This document shows positions 10,110-20,900 of a stretch of DNA of 64,000 nt, piece by piece. The notes below the pieces were generated by a model that did no database searches, was not told the origin of the DNA, and was given only the letters and a program-made list of their open reading frames with translations. Within the stretch, counting starts at the first letter, position 1. Each line of letters opens with the position of its first letter. Source of the DNA: Petasospora fabianii. Lineage: Eukaryota > Ascomycota > Saccharomycetes > Phaffomycetales > Wickerhamomycetaceae. The DNA lies in NCBI GenBank assembly GCA_022641835.1, contig CP048716.1, positions 1,952,891 to 2,016,890 of the forward strand, in the 5' to 3' direction. The position numbers were made by a program, and so were the translations under genes.

Positions 10110-10563
10110 ATGGACGACGCAGAACTTGAAGCTATCAGAGCCGCAAGACTCAAGGAGTTGCAGAAGAGCTCTGGCCAGGGAGGGTCACAAGAGTGAGTAT
10201 CATCAACAATATCGAGGATCCATCAAATGGATTGATTGGGAAGAGAAGTGACTAACAGAATAAAACAGAGGTCAGTCTTCAGGCCTCAGTGCTGCGCTTG
10301 ATCAAGTGTTGGAGCCAGCTGCCAGGGAGAGACTTTCCAGAGTGAACATGGTTAGACCAGATAGGGCCAAAGCGGTTGAACAATACATTATGAGATTAGC
10401 ACAGAGTGGTCAGGTCAGAAGAAAACTCGGTGAGAGTGATATCGTTGAAATCTTGAACGGTCTTGCGAGAGATGAGCAGAAGAAGAACGAGACCACCATT
10501 GTCTTCTCCAGAAAACAGACGGCTCTCGATGAGGACGATGATGATGACGATTTCTTCGATTAA
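10110..10563 (+). CDS. SDD2: PDCD5-family protein with one intron (SDD2/YMR074C orthologue)
   Basis: The spliced CDS is 10110-10192 plus 10269-10563, giving 125 residues. The 76-base intron has a GTGAGT donor, a GACTAAC branch at 10250-10256 and an ACAG acceptor. The protein starts MDDAELEAIRAARLKELQ and continues through LDQVLEPAARERLSRV to an acidic tail ending EDDDDDDFFD. This matches the PDCD5 layout of an N-terminal helix, a three-helix core with ARERLSRV..V.P..A..VE, and a DNA/nucleotide-binding-like basic patch. It is next to IRC21 and ABF2 as in S. cerevisiae, but the amine oxidase gene lies between. The S. cerevisiae gene has no intron as far as I recall. Confidence 0.9.
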
Positions 10564-11088
10564 TCAGCTGGCAAGGATGTTTTCCTTAATAATATATTCA
10601 TGAAGTAATGATCATATTGATAGTTAATCTGTGGAGTAGTAACTTTTTACAACACGTATGAAGCTGGTGGATAGTTCATCCTGGTTCCATTCACCCATAA
10701 TACGCTAAGATCATGTCGGCAACTTGAAATGCAAGTCATCTGCTCTTCAGTGCCCTGAAACAAACATCGCACGCTTCAATTATCCGAACAGACCTTTCTT
10801 TACGCGGAATCAACTGAATTATTATGTTCTGATCCCACGGTTGACCCAAAAGAGTGCCGCTTATAGACTTCCTAATCGGGTAACCCGATGCCGTGCTGCC
10901 GATTGCGCGCGCATTGGTAAGATCGCCTTCGCTGCCCTTCATTTTGATGCACCTTCCTTATCTGGCTGGTGGAGGCGGAACCATGGATAGGGGGATGGAC
11001 ATATATAAGACACCTATTCGCATCCCACAGATGAAATACTTGTGGATCTTTTCAGACTAGACCTCATCGCAGATCAACATCAGCAAAA
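10564..11088. other. Promoter region of the amine oxidase gene
   Basis: This region holds the 3' end of SDD2 and the amine oxidase promoter, with a TATA box about 80 bases before the ATG. No additional gene is seen. Confidence 0.5.
11002..11009 (+). promoter_or_regulatory. TATA box (TATATAAG)
   Basis: TATATAAG lies 80-87 bases upstream of the amine oxidase ATG. It suits a strongly inducible gene. Confidence 0.5.
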
Positions 11089-13092
11089 ATGGCCATCCAC
11101 CCATTCGACTCCATCACCGACGCTGAGTTTTCCCTCACTGCAAAGCTCGTTAAGGGTGCCCACCCGGGCCACAAGATCCACTTTACCCAGATCGATAGAC
11201 TTGATCCTCCAAAGAAGGACATGATCAGATTCCTCGATGCTGAGCGTGCCGGTGCCCCACTCCCAACCATCTACAGAAGAACTTACGCCTACTACTACCT
11301 TGACTCCAAGATGCCAGTCTACAAGGCTCTCGTTAACGTCACCCTCGGTCACGTTATCACTAAGACCGCTGTCAAGGATGCCAACTCCGGTCCACTTCTT
11401 CCAGAGGACATCATGGAGATTGAGGAGCTCTGTAAGACCCACCCAATTGTGGTTGCTGAGGCTAAGAAGCTCAAGCTCCCATCACACATTCAGCTCTGTT
11501 ACGAGCCATGGATGTACGGAACCGACTCTGCTGATGTTAAGGAGCCAATGATGCAGGTTTACGTCTACGTCAAGGTTGACCACCCAGATGCTAACCACTA
11601 CTCTCTCCCAGTGTTCTTCTCCCCAGTGTTCAAGTTGCTGACCAAGGAGTTCGTGAGAATGGACTACTTGCCAGGTGGTATCGATGAGAAGACCGTTGCC
11701 ACACAGCCTTGGAACGAAGTCCCAGCTGTTGAGTACCACCCAGAATTGACCGGTGAGGAAGTCAGAGACATTAAGCCACTTCTTCTTAACCAGCCAGAAG
11801 GTACTTCCTTCAACATCGAAGGTGGTAAGGTTACCTGGCAAGGATGGGAATTCAGAGTTGCCACCAACGTCAGAGAAGGTGTTGTTCTTTACGACGTTTG
11901 GTTCAAGGGCCGCTCCTTGTTCTACAGAATCTCTCTTAACGAGATGACTGTTCCATACGGTGACCCAAGAGCTCCATACCACAGAAAGCAGGCTTTCGAC
12001 TTGGGTGATTGCGGTTTCGGTGCCAATGCTAACCAGTTGAACTTGGGTTGTGACTGTCTTGGTGTCATCAAGTACTTGGACTGTCTCAGAACTGACCGTG
12101 AAGGTAACCCACTTAAGCTTACAAACACTGTCTGTATGCATGAGCAGGATTACGGTATCTTGTACAAGCACATGAACTTCAGAAATGGTAATGCCGTTGT
12201 CACCAGAAGAAGAGAGTTTGTTGTCCAGACCATTGCTACTGTTGGTAACTACGAGTACATTGTCAACTTTGTCTTGGACCAGGTTGGAGCCATCACCGTT
12301 CAGGTCAGAGCCACTGGTATCTTGTCTACCATGCCAATTGAGGAAGGTAAGCACGTTGACTGGGGTACCAACATTGGTCCAGGTGTCATGGCTGCTTACC
12401 ACCAGCACTTGCTCTCCTTCAGATTCGATACCAGAATTGACGGTGACAAGAACACTGTTGTCTATGATGACTACCACCCAATGCCAAGAGACCCAGTCTT
12501 GAACAAGTACGGTGTCGGTTACGTTGGTAAGAGAACTATTGTTGACAAGGCTGGCTTCGTTGAGCAGTCTCCATTCACCAACAGAATTTACAAGGTCATC
12601 AACGAGGACTCCATCAACAAGGTTACCGGTAAGCCAGTTGGATACAAGTTTGAGATGCCAGCTAAGCAGATGATGATTGCTTCCCCAGACTCCTGGAACG
12701 TTAAGAGAGCTGCCTTTGCTACTAAGCAGTTCTGGGTCACAAAGTACAACGATGATCAGATGTACGCTGCTGGTGAGTTCACAAACCAGTCTCTCAGAGA
12801 CACTGGTCTTGGAGAGTGGGCTGATGGCAAGACAAACGTCAGAAACGATGACACTGTTGTCTGGTGTACACTTGCTTTGACTCACCCACCATCCACTGAA
12901 CAGTTCCCTGTCATGCCATCTGACTTCATGCAGTTCCTTGTCTCTCCATCTTCCTTCTTCGAGAAGAACCCAGCCTTGGATGTCCCATTGGCTAACAACA
13001 AGGTCAACAAGTCCAAGTACTACGAGGAGACCAACGGTTCCTCCATTTCTAGTGCTGAGGCCAAGGGTACTTGCTGTAAGACCACCCTCTGA
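11089..13092 (+). CDS. AMO: Copper-containing primary amine oxidase
   Basis: This 667-residue topaquinone enzyme oxidises primary amines to aldehyde, ammonia and H2O2, enabling use of amines as nitrogen source. The cofactor tyrosine is in VGNYEYIVNF (motif N-Y-[DE]-Y). The catalytic-base Asp is in VIKYLDCL. Two copper-ligand histidines lie in YHQHLLSF and the third in LTHPPSTEQF. The conserved disulfide/Cys run LGCDCLG is also present. The length matches Ogataea polymorpha enzymes (about 670-690). Codon use is strongly biased, implying high expression. Compared with the methylamine oxidase I recall from O. polymorpha, the N-terminal PTS2 extension is absent, and the C-terminus CCKTTL is not a PTS1. 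A long antisense frame over the gene reflects codon bias only. Confidence 0.95.
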   Translation: MAIHPFDSITDAEFSLTAKLVKGAHPGHKIHFTQIDRLDPPKKDMIRFLDAERAGAPLPTIYRRTYAYYYLDSKMPVYKALVNVTLGHVITKTAVKDANSGPLLPEDIMEIEELCKTHPIVVAEAKKLKLPSHIQLCYEPWMYGTDSADVKEPMMQVYVYVKVDHPDANHYSLPVFFSPVFKLLTKEFVRMDYLPGGIDEKTVATQPWNEVPAVEYHPELTGEEVRDIKPLLLNQPEGTSFNIEGGKVTWQGWEFRVATNVREGVVLYDVWFKGRSLFYRISLNEMTVPYGDPRAPYHRKQAFDLGDCGFGANANQLNLGCDCLGVIKYLDCLRTDREGNPLKLTNTVCMHEQDYGILYKHMNFRNGNAVVTRRREFVVQTIATVGNYEYIVNFVLDQVGAITVQVRATGILSTMPIEEGKHVDWGTNIGPGVMAAYHQHLLSFRFDTRIDGDKNTVVYDDYHPMPRDPVLNKYGVGYVGKRTIVDKAGFVEQSPFTNRIYKVINEDSINKVTGKPVGYKFEMPAKQMMIASPDSWNVKRAAFATKQFWVTKYNDDQMYAAGEFTNQSLRDTGLGEWADGKTNVRNDDTVVWCTLALTHPPSTEQFPVMPSDFMQFLVSPSSFFEKNPALDVPLANNKVNKSKYYEETNGSSISSAEAKGTCCKTTL

Positions 13093-13446
13093 GTGATTGC
13101 TTAATTGCAAACTTGCTCGTTTTTTATCATGGTTTAGGGGTTGATTTCAGCATCATTTTTGTTTCTTGTATATTAGGGTCAACTGGGTACCAATAAAACA
13201 TATTCCGTAAAAGAAAAACATTTTAAACAATGTAGTGATTGACCGTCTATCACACGATATTTCGCGGCCTCAGCTAATGAAATCCCCTTTGTTGACATTC
13301 TGGAGTTCGCGAGCCAGCCAGCCTAAGATAGCGAAGTAAACAAACAACAAACGCGTCTTATCACCGCCACCCGAGACCCTCTTGTTCCTCACCAACGTCT
13401 CTTTAAAAAATTTGCCTGCTTAGACCATTCGTTTAACCAGAGAATA
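13093..13446. other. Intergenic region AMO-ABF2
   Basis: This region contains the amine oxidase 3' UTR and the ABF2 promoter. A CTTTAAAAAA TATA-like element lies near 13400. No gene is seen. Confidence 0.4.
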
Positions 13447-14076
13447 ATGTTGTCAATGCTCAGATCCCGTCTTGCTGCCCGCGTGGTTGCTCCTTCGTTC
13501 GCCGCCGCCACCGCCGTGGCCCCACTTACATCTCAGTTCTCTACTTTGAGCATTACCCTCGCACCAAAGAAGAAGACTGCTTCTCCAAAGAAGGCCCCAG
13601 CAAAGAAGCCAGCTCCAAAGCCAAAGAAAATCAAGAGAACGGTTTCTGCTTACTGCTTCTTTGTCAAGGACGCCTTCGTCAACGACCGTGAAGAGCTCAT
13701 GGCTGTTCCATTCAAGGAAAGAGCTGCTCTGTTGAGACAGAAGTGGAATTCCCTCTCTCAGTCTGAGCTTAACAAGTACAACGAGTTGCATGAGAAGGAC
13801 GCCGAGAGAAATGCCGCTGAGGTTGCTGAAAAGATTAAGAACGGTCCACCAAAGAGACCATTAACCGGTTACTTCACTTGGTTGATGGAGGAGAGACCAA
13901 CATTGATTGCTCATAACCCAGGTGCTTCCTCGAAGGAACTCATCAAGCTCGGTGCTGAAGGTTGGAAGAATCTTCCTGAGTATGAGAAGCAGACCTACAA
14001 TCACGAGGCTGCCAAAAACCTTGCTAAGTGGAGTGCTCAGTACGCTAAATGGAAGGTTCAGCAGGAAGCTGCTTGA
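13447..14076 (+). CDS. ABF2: Mitochondrial HMG-box DNA-packaging protein Abf2
   Basis: This 209-residue protein has an Arg/Ala-rich mitochondrial presequence (MLSMLRSRLAARVVAPSF). A Lys/Pro/Ala linker follows, and then two HMG boxes. Box A is around residues 60-120 (RTVSAYCFFVKDAF, then KWNSLSQSELNKY). Box B is around 135-205 (PKRPLTGYFTWLMEER, then GWKNLPEYEKQTYNHEA). Abf2 compacts and maintains mitochondrial DNA. The length is close to S. cerevisiae Abf2 (183) plus a longer Lys-rich linker. It faces IRC21 convergently, as YMR072W and YMR073C do. Confidence 0.95.
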   Translation: MLSMLRSRLAARVVAPSFAAATAVAPLTSQFSTLSITLAPKKKTASPKKAPAKKPAPKPKKIKRTVSAYCFFVKDAFVNDREELMAVPFKERAALLRQKWNSLSQSELNKYNELHEKDAERNAAEVAEKIKNGPPKRPLTGYFTWLMEERPTLIAHNPGASSKELIKLGAEGWKNLPEYEKQTYNHEAAKNLAKWSAQYAKWKVQQEAA

Positions 14077-14411
14077 TTTCTCAGTTGTTTTTAACTTCTT
14101 CACACCTGCTCCCCGTGTTTGTTATATGTAATGTGCTGCTGAGATGTGCCTGATCAAGCGTAAAACTCACCACCATTTACACTTTGTTTAATGCAGGCAC
14201 TTTGTTCCCATGAACTATTACTGCTCTACCTTTTTTTGTTCCTTGAGCACCACAAAATGTGTATTTACAATCTATGTTCTATACTATGCAAGCAATCGTA
14301 CAGACTTAATATAATAAGTGACCCCAACGGGGCTGGTAATGCAGCCTGGCCAGGATACTACTCCCTTCATAAATATCTTTGCTATCTCATTGACGTTAAA
14401 TAATGATCTTA

Positions 14412-14975
14412 TCATCCAATAAACATTCCCACGAGACACTTCTCCAACATCCGTTCGTAATTTACCCAAGCATGATACTTCATGAAGAGCGAAGTACCGT
14501 CCTTTCCAGCGCATTTCATGATCTCATCGACTCCTCCAGGGTGGAACCTTAGATAGGGCGTTATGTTGTAAACCTTGCCATTCAAAACAGTCCAGCAATC
14601 GTCGACTGTCTTATGGGACTTCAGGAGGTCCTTCGAGACTCTGACGGGGAAGTCTCGTGGATCGATACCCCTCAGGTTCTTTCCCGATGAGTTCAATGCG
14701 GCCCAGTCGAGTGGCGAGCAGCCGGGTTGAAGCACCACTTTATGCCGAGCGCCCGCTCTCTGAGCACTGTTAATAGCTGGGAATGAAGCACTCGCCGATG
14801 GAGGGGCTAGAACACCTTGTGGGACTCGGTTTGGTGTCGGCAGCCGTTGTGACGATGGTGTTGGAAGATTGGGTACTCGGGCTCTCTGAGAAGCGGACGG
14901 CGGTATCGTCGACGGTTGGGACCGCTGTGCCAAGAGTCGAGCCTGTATAGGATTTAGTGGGGTTTGACCATCCAT
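14412..14975 (-). CDS. IRC21: Cytochrome b5-domain protein Irc21
   Basis: This 187-residue protein has a disordered Pro/Ser/Gln-rich N-terminal half and a C-terminal cytochrome b5-like heme domain from about residue 105. The heme-ligand histidines are in the HPGG motif (YLRFHPGGVDEI) and in MKYHAWVNY. DDCWTVLNGKVYNI is the usual first strand. There is no C-terminal membrane anchor. The match to Irc21 (YMR073C) rests on domain layout and on position next to ABF2. An overlapping 122-codon frame in another phase extends to 15138, so an alternative spliced N-terminus cannot be excluded, but no good splice pair was found. Confidence 0.9.
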   Translation of the reverse strand: MDGQTPLNPIQARLLAQRSQPSTIPPSASQRARVPNLPTPSSQRLPTPNRVPQGVLAPPSASASFPAINSAQRAGARHKVVLQPGCSPLDWAALNSSGKNLRGIDPRDFPVRVSKDLLKSHKTVDDCWTVLNGKVYNITPYLRFHPGGVDEIMKCAGKDGTSLFMKYHAWVNYERMLEKCLVGMFIG

Positions 14976-15511
14976 AACGTGTAAGTGATCTAAGTAGAGA
15001 TGCTCTGTGGGTTAATAGAGATTGATGTGTGATCTCCATCGCGTCTATCAGGCCCACATCTGGGATGAGCTCTTCCCTAAAACATCCATACACCATTTGA
15101 GCGGCTTCCCCGTCGATGACGGCAGCAGCATCAGCCAACGAAAAGTGGAACTGGAACCGGAGTCGGAGTGGACTTGACGGGCCGTGCTTCCCACCATTTC
15201 TGCTTTTAAGGCCACTAACTTGACTAAAGAACTATTCTAGACCCACCACAGTGTTTCCTAGTCCCCCAAAGAGCCACTTTAGTTCCATTCTACACTTTTG
15301 TTGTGACCCGTCAGACCCTTAAGCAAGCATCCGGGGAAACTAAGCGTTACCGTTCCGAGATAGGATCAACTGGAGGAAATTTCGCCACATTGCAATCCTG
15401 ACCACTACCATACACAACACATCAACACAGATCATCGGAAGGCTCATTTAACCGAACTCAATAGTCTGTTCCACCCACTTGTCTCCGAATTTACCGTGTT
15501 GCGGCTAGTTG
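14976..15511. other. Divergent promoter region IRC21/UBP1
   Basis: This is the shared upstream region of two divergently transcribed genes. A minus-strand frame of 14770-15138 covers part of it, but I do not support it as a gene. No other feature is recognised. Confidence 0.4.
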
Positions 15512-17788
15512 ATGTCATTTTTGGACCAGCTGATACACCGTACACATTTCGGAACACAACAGCTTCGTATCACGAAGGAGGAGTACATTCAGAGGGTATC
15601 AACCAACTTGCTTGATTATCTATACCTCAAGCATTGGAAACTGGCATCACAAGAGCACCGCATTCGTATGCTCCTTGCGACTACACTCACATTTCTGTCT
15701 GTGTACATCGCCGCACCATCCATCAAGTACTATTTCCTCTCTGAAGAAGAAAAGCAGAAAATGTTCAGCTCAAAAAGACAAGATAAGCACACCACCGGTC
15801 TCATAAACACAAGAAATGACTGTTTCGCCAACTCATCCGTGCAGGCATTTGCTGCCCTGCCGGGACTAAACACATACCTCAATGAGATGATTAAACAGCA
15901 TCAACTCATGGACTCTCTTCCATTACCCAAGGATGACCCAGCTCCAGGAATCCCACTTCATTTGGCACTGGCTGATATTGTGGCCACTCTTCAAGAGCCA
16001 ATCACCTCATCCAAAGAAGTCTCTGTTTGGCCATTCCTACAAGTCATTGAAAAGATTTTCAGCTCTAAGATCTCCACGAACCAAAATGATGCACATGAAC
16101 TTGTCCAGCTCATTCTCGAGACCCTTGATAACGAAACTACAAAACTGAAGAAGTATGCCAAGAAGCACAAACTCAATCTCTTAATACCGGAACTTCCTTT
16201 CAATGGTCTTCTTGCTGATCAGTTGACGTGTTACTCTTGTCTCAACTCATCTAAACCAAGTTTCCATCCATTCTCAGTTATGTCCTTGCCTGTCCCACAG
16301 GAAAGATCTGCTACACTCAGTGACATGCTCAAAACCAACGAGGTTGAGACTATCAACGGTTACCATTGTCTCAGGTGTAAGCTCAAGGCTATCCTCAAGA
16401 TTGAGAACGAGAAAATTGAGAAAGGGATTCCCCTCAATGAAGACGAAGCCCAGATTGTATCAAAGCTCAAGGTCATGGAACCGAACTTGACCATCAATGA
16501 TGATCTCCCTGAACCACTTGAGCAGTGGGTTAAGGAATACACCTCACAAGGTTTTAAGACGTCAGACTTGCTCTCGACTATCGTGAAGAAGACACTCGTT
16601 GTCAAGCCACCAAACCTCCTCACAGTCCACTTGTCAAGATCTATGTTCACTGCCAACCACCTCACAAGAAACAGTTGCAGAGTTGAATTCGAAGAAACAT
16701 TGACCCTCGATGTTGACGAGAATCTGGCCCGTGAGTACGAAATTAGACAGAAGGCATCCAAGCGAAACAAGAAGCAGAGTACAACAGTCACTCCAGCAGG
16801 TGAGATTATTGATAATGCTGAGAATGAGGATATCGACGATGACATCGACGACGATGACGATATTGATGGGATTGAAGGCTATGACGATGACAGACATGAG
16901 CCTGAACAGCTCAAGAGAATCCACTCGAAGGTGTTGACACAGCACGATGAAGATGCCGGTCATGTTGAGGATGCTGAACATTCTGAAAATGCCAACTCAG
17001 ACTCCCTAGGCTCCGAACCTAGGGACTCTTCCACAGATGCAACAAGCATTGGCTCGAGGGAGAATGATGTTGAGGATGAAGAACCAGAAGATGACGACAA
17101 TGCATCTACGAACAGTGATGCTCTATCTGATGAGCTCAACATCATTAAAGACAAGGTGAGATACAGACTTCGTGCTGTAATCAGACACCAGGGCACTCAT
17201 CAGGCTGGTCACTATGAGTGTTACCGTCATAAGCCGCTATTCGTGAAGGACTCCAGTACCGGAAAGGTGATCTGCCTAACCCCAAAGATTGTGGGATGGG
17301 AAACTGATCAACCCCCTCCATCTTCCTCTCCAGTAGCATCACCAACACTGAGACACCCAGAACCCGTGGCTGAAGGTAAGCCTTCCAACTTCTTATCACC
17401 TGGATCTACTCCAGCTGATAGTGTTTCCAGAAACTCTGATGCGGTTGAGTCGGGTGAAGAAGGTGAGGGCTCGTTTTCGAGGTTCAGAAGTAGACTTGGA
17501 TCTATTGTGTCTCGTCGTTCCTCTATCAGTCACTCACCACAACCACCTCGTGACTCTGGTGGTCCCCTCCCAACACCGAATGTGGCAGACATCACGGCCT
17601 CTTTCGCACAGTTCGACATGAATGCTGCCTCCCAGGATAAGAACAAGAAGTACAAGAAGGTTTCAACCGTCTCGAAATACCCATACTGGAGAATCTCTGA
17701 TACCACTGTCAATGAGGCCAAGAGCAGTCAGTTGTTGGCAGAGAGAACAGCGGTCTACATGATCTACTACGAGAGAGTTGGTCATTAG
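15512..17788 (+). CDS. UBP1: Ubiquitin-specific protease Ubp1
   Basis: This 758-residue deubiquitinase is membrane-anchored near the N-terminus (hydrophobic segment about residues 53-70) and then carries a USP domain. The Cys box is GLINTRNDCFANSS with catalytic Cys104. The His box is HQAGHYECYRHK in the C-terminal half. A CxxC pair (LTCYSC) and a second pair (YHCLRC) form the expected zinc-finger-like insertion. A long acidic Asp/Glu/Ser insertion precedes the His box, and another Ser/Pro-rich insertion follows it. S. cerevisiae Ubp1 (YDL122W) has the same N-terminal anchor and similar length (809). The ATG used is the first in frame; the preceding TTG is not a plausible start. Confidence 0.9.
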   Translation: MSFLDQLIHRTHFGTQQLRITKEEYIQRVSTNLLDYLYLKHWKLASQEHRIRMLLATTLTFLSVYIAAPSIKYYFLSEEEKQKMFSSKRQDKHTTGLINTRNDCFANSSVQAFAALPGLNTYLNEMIKQHQLMDSLPLPKDDPAPGIPLHLALADIVATLQEPITSSKEVSVWPFLQVIEKIFSSKISTNQNDAHELVQLILETLDNETTKLKKYAKKHKLNLLIPELPFNGLLADQLTCYSCLNSSKPSFHPFSVMSLPVPQERSATLSDMLKTNEVETINGYHCLRCKLKAILKIENEKIEKGIPLNEDEAQIVSKLKVMEPNLTINDDLPEPLEQWVKEYTSQGFKTSDLLSTIVKKTLVVKPPNLLTVHLSRSMFTANHLTRNSCRVEFEETLTLDVDENLAREYEIRQKASKRNKKQSTTVTPAGEIIDNAENEDIDDDIDDDDDIDGIEGYDDDRHEPEQLKRIHSKVLTQHDEDAGHVEDAEHSENANSDSLGSEPRDSSTDATSIGSRENDVEDEEPEDDDNASTNSDALSDELNIIKDKVRYRLRAVIRHQGTHQAGHYECYRHKPLFVKDSSTGKVICLTPKIVGWETDQPPPSSSPVASPTLRHPEPVAEGKPSNFLSPGSTPADSVSRNSDAVESGEEGEGSFSRFRSRLGSIVSRRSSISHSPQPPRDSGGPLPTPNVADITASFAQFDMNAASQDKNKKYKKVSTVSKYPYWRISDTTVNEAKSSQLLAERTAVYMIYYERVGH

Positions 17789-17907
17789 TAATCCAATCAC
17801 TAGTTAAATTGTATCAATACCATATCGAGATTATCATTAAAAAACTATACAAGAAATAAATTAAGATCGTTAACACCACCACAACCAGTGGACACATCAT
17901 ACGACAA

Positions 17908-20900
17908 CTAGACAATGACAGCAACAACATCACCAGCGTCAACCATATCACCGTTGGAGTGAACAATCTTGTACACCTTACCTTTCTTTGGAGAAGAGAC
18001 AGTCATCTCAGTCTTCATTGCCTCAAGGACAACAAGTCCCTGACCAACCTCAACTTCATCACCAACCTGGGTGAGAGTTTTCCAGAATCTACCAGAGTTC
18101 TCAGAGTAGACAAGCTCAGCACCCTCTGGGTAGGATTCCTCCTCGGCCTGCTTTGGACCGCCAGTCTTCTCCAAGTCAGCGTTTGCAACCTGAATCAGCT
18201 GGGCGAACTCGTCAGCCTTCTCACCCTTCTGGGATTCCTGGAAAACAGCAATGGACTCAGAGTTCTTCTGGATCCATCTCAAGTACTCCTCGTGGTCAAA
18301 GACAGACTCCTCATATTCAACCTTGAATTGACCATGCTTGGTATCCTCAGTGAACTTGTCAATCTCCTCCTCAGAAACTGGGTAGAACTCAACCTGATCG
18401 AATGGAGTCAACAACCATGGGTGCTCAGTGGAGTGAGATCCAAGTTTGAGCTTATCCCAGATAGGAATGGTACGACCAACCAACTGGTAACCACCAGGGG
18501 AATCCATGGCGTAGATACACATGTACATACCACCAATACCAACAGCACCATTTGGAGTGAAGGTTCTGGCTGGGTTGTACTTAGTACCAAGCAGTCTCTG
18601 ACGTGGGTCCAGTGGAACAGCACATGGTGCACCCAAGAACACATCACCAAGGCCAAGGACCAAGAATCTGGCACTGTAAACCATGTCTTTGACATCCTCA
18701 CGCTTAATGTCATTGACATCAGCAATGAAGTCAACATTGTTTGGCAACCATGGGGCATCAGCACGAATAGTCTCACGGTAACGCTTGACAGCATCCAAAA
18801 CAACAGAGTCCTCAAATGCCATTGGAAGTTTGAAGACCTTAGACTTAATTTGCCACTTGTTCTGGAACAAAATCTCACGCTCATAAGCAATCAATGTCTC
18901 AATCAACTTGGACTGTGAGATGGCATTACCGTCAAATTCAACTAAAACAGATCTCACACCCTGAGACATCTCAACTATACCAACCGTCTGGTGTGTGTCA
19001 ACAAGCTCAATCAAACGGTTGATTCTGTAGGAAACATTCAAGTCAAGCTTCAACTCACCGTATTCAACAAGGACGTAGCGGTCACCAGCCTGTCTGTATG
19101 TGACCAATGGGGCACGGTCATCTGGCTTGAAAGTGGCAACAATTGGGTTCTCTGGTTTAGAGAGAGCAAGCTTTGAGAGATCAGTTGGGTAGACGCCGTC
19201 AAAAGACTCAATAGACTTATCCTGGATAGACTTCAAGTCTCTAGCAGAGTCATAAGTAATAGGAACAAACTGGATGAGATCACCTGGTTTGACTTGACCA
19301 ATCTTCCACATCTCAGCATCGGCAACAACAGCTTCACAGACGAAACCACCAAGCGATGGACCATCACAAGTCAAGATAACTGGCTCATCACCGGTAAAGT
19401 TGATAGCACCAATGGAGTATACGTAGTCGTGCTGGTTCGATGGATGCAAACCAGCTTCACCACCATCAAGTCTAGCCCACTTTGGCTTAGGACCAATCAA
19501 TCTGACACCAAATCTGTTGGAGTTGTAGTGGACTTTCCACTTCTCGGAGAAGAACTCCTCAACGGACTCGGCCTTGAAGAAATCTGGAGAGCCATGCGGA
19601 CCACATGTGACACCAACAGTCCACTCCTTGGCTTCGAGCTGTGGAATCAGCTCAGTTGGGAGAGCAAGTGGCTCAGACTCTGGAGCTGGCAAGGTATTGG
19701 ATGGCAAATATGGCTGACCAAGGAACAAGACATCACCAACCTTCAAGACTCTACCATTGTAACCACCCATGTTTCCAAGAGCGAAGGTAGATCTGGAGCC
19801 CAAGTACTCAGTCACATCAATACCACCTCTGATGGCCAAATAAGCTCTGCAACCCTTCGTCAGCTTACCAATAGCGAGCTTGTCACCTCTCTTCAAGTTC
19901 ACCGGCTCCCACTGTTTGACAACAGTATCGTTAACCTTCACCTCAACTTCACCACCAGTGACAGCAATGACAGCGTCAGAGTGGAACATCATAGATGGAC
20001 CATTCAAGGTGACCTCAATAGCAGGAGCAGCCTTAGCGTTACCGACGATCTTGTTGGCCAATCTGAAAGAGTAAGAATCCATTGGACCAGATGGTGGAAC
20101 GCCGATTCTCCAGTAGCCAGTTCTACCTGGGTAATCCTGAACAGTAGTGTAGGCACCAGGTGTCAGGATCTCAAAGGCATTGGCCTGGTAGTCATAAGAG
20201 TCCAAGATCTTGGTGTGCATCTTGGCAGCTGAGAACATCTCAGAGTTGGCAACAGATCTCAAGTAGTCCAAGTTGGTAATGACACCGTACACCACAGTCT
20301 CGTCCAAAGCCTTCTGCAAAAGTCTCAAAGCATCAGCACGGTCCTTACCATGAACAATGATCTTAGCCAAAGTTGGATCGTACTCAGCAGAGACGACAGT
20401 ACCCTTCTCAACCCAAGTGTCGATTCTAGCCCACTCTGGGAAGACAACATCAGTGAGCTGACCTGGAGATGGTTTAAAGCCCTTCACTGGGTTCTCGGCG
20501 TACAGTCTGGCCTCCATAGAAGCACCAGTAATCTCAATCTTTTGACTCTTAAAGTCTGGTGCATTGTCGGCAGCAATGTACAACATCCATTCAACCAAGT
20601 CCAAGCCTGTGACAGCCTCGGTGACTGGATGCTCAACCTGCAGACGAGCATTGACTTCCAAGAAGAAAAACTCATCTCTTTTCTCTTCGTAGATGAACTC
20701 AACGGTACCAGCACACTTGTAATTCATGGAAGCACCAAGCTGCTCAGCAGCCTTTCTCATGGCCTGTCTGGTAGTCTCTGGCAAGTTTGGAGCTGGAGTC
20801 TCCTCAATGATCTTCTGGTTACGTCTCTGCAAGGAACAGTCACGCTCACCAAGAGCAATGGCCTGGCCGAAACCGTCACCGAACATCTGGATCTCAACGT

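Noticed and set aside
11482-13110. 542-codon antisense frame over the amine oxidase gene
   Set aside because: It is composed of reverse-read biased codons and has no domain; the sense strand has all catalytic motifs.
14770-15138. 122-codon frame overlapping IRC21 5' region
   Set aside because: It is out of phase with IRC21, and no splice pair joins it in frame; it overlaps the disordered part of IRC21.
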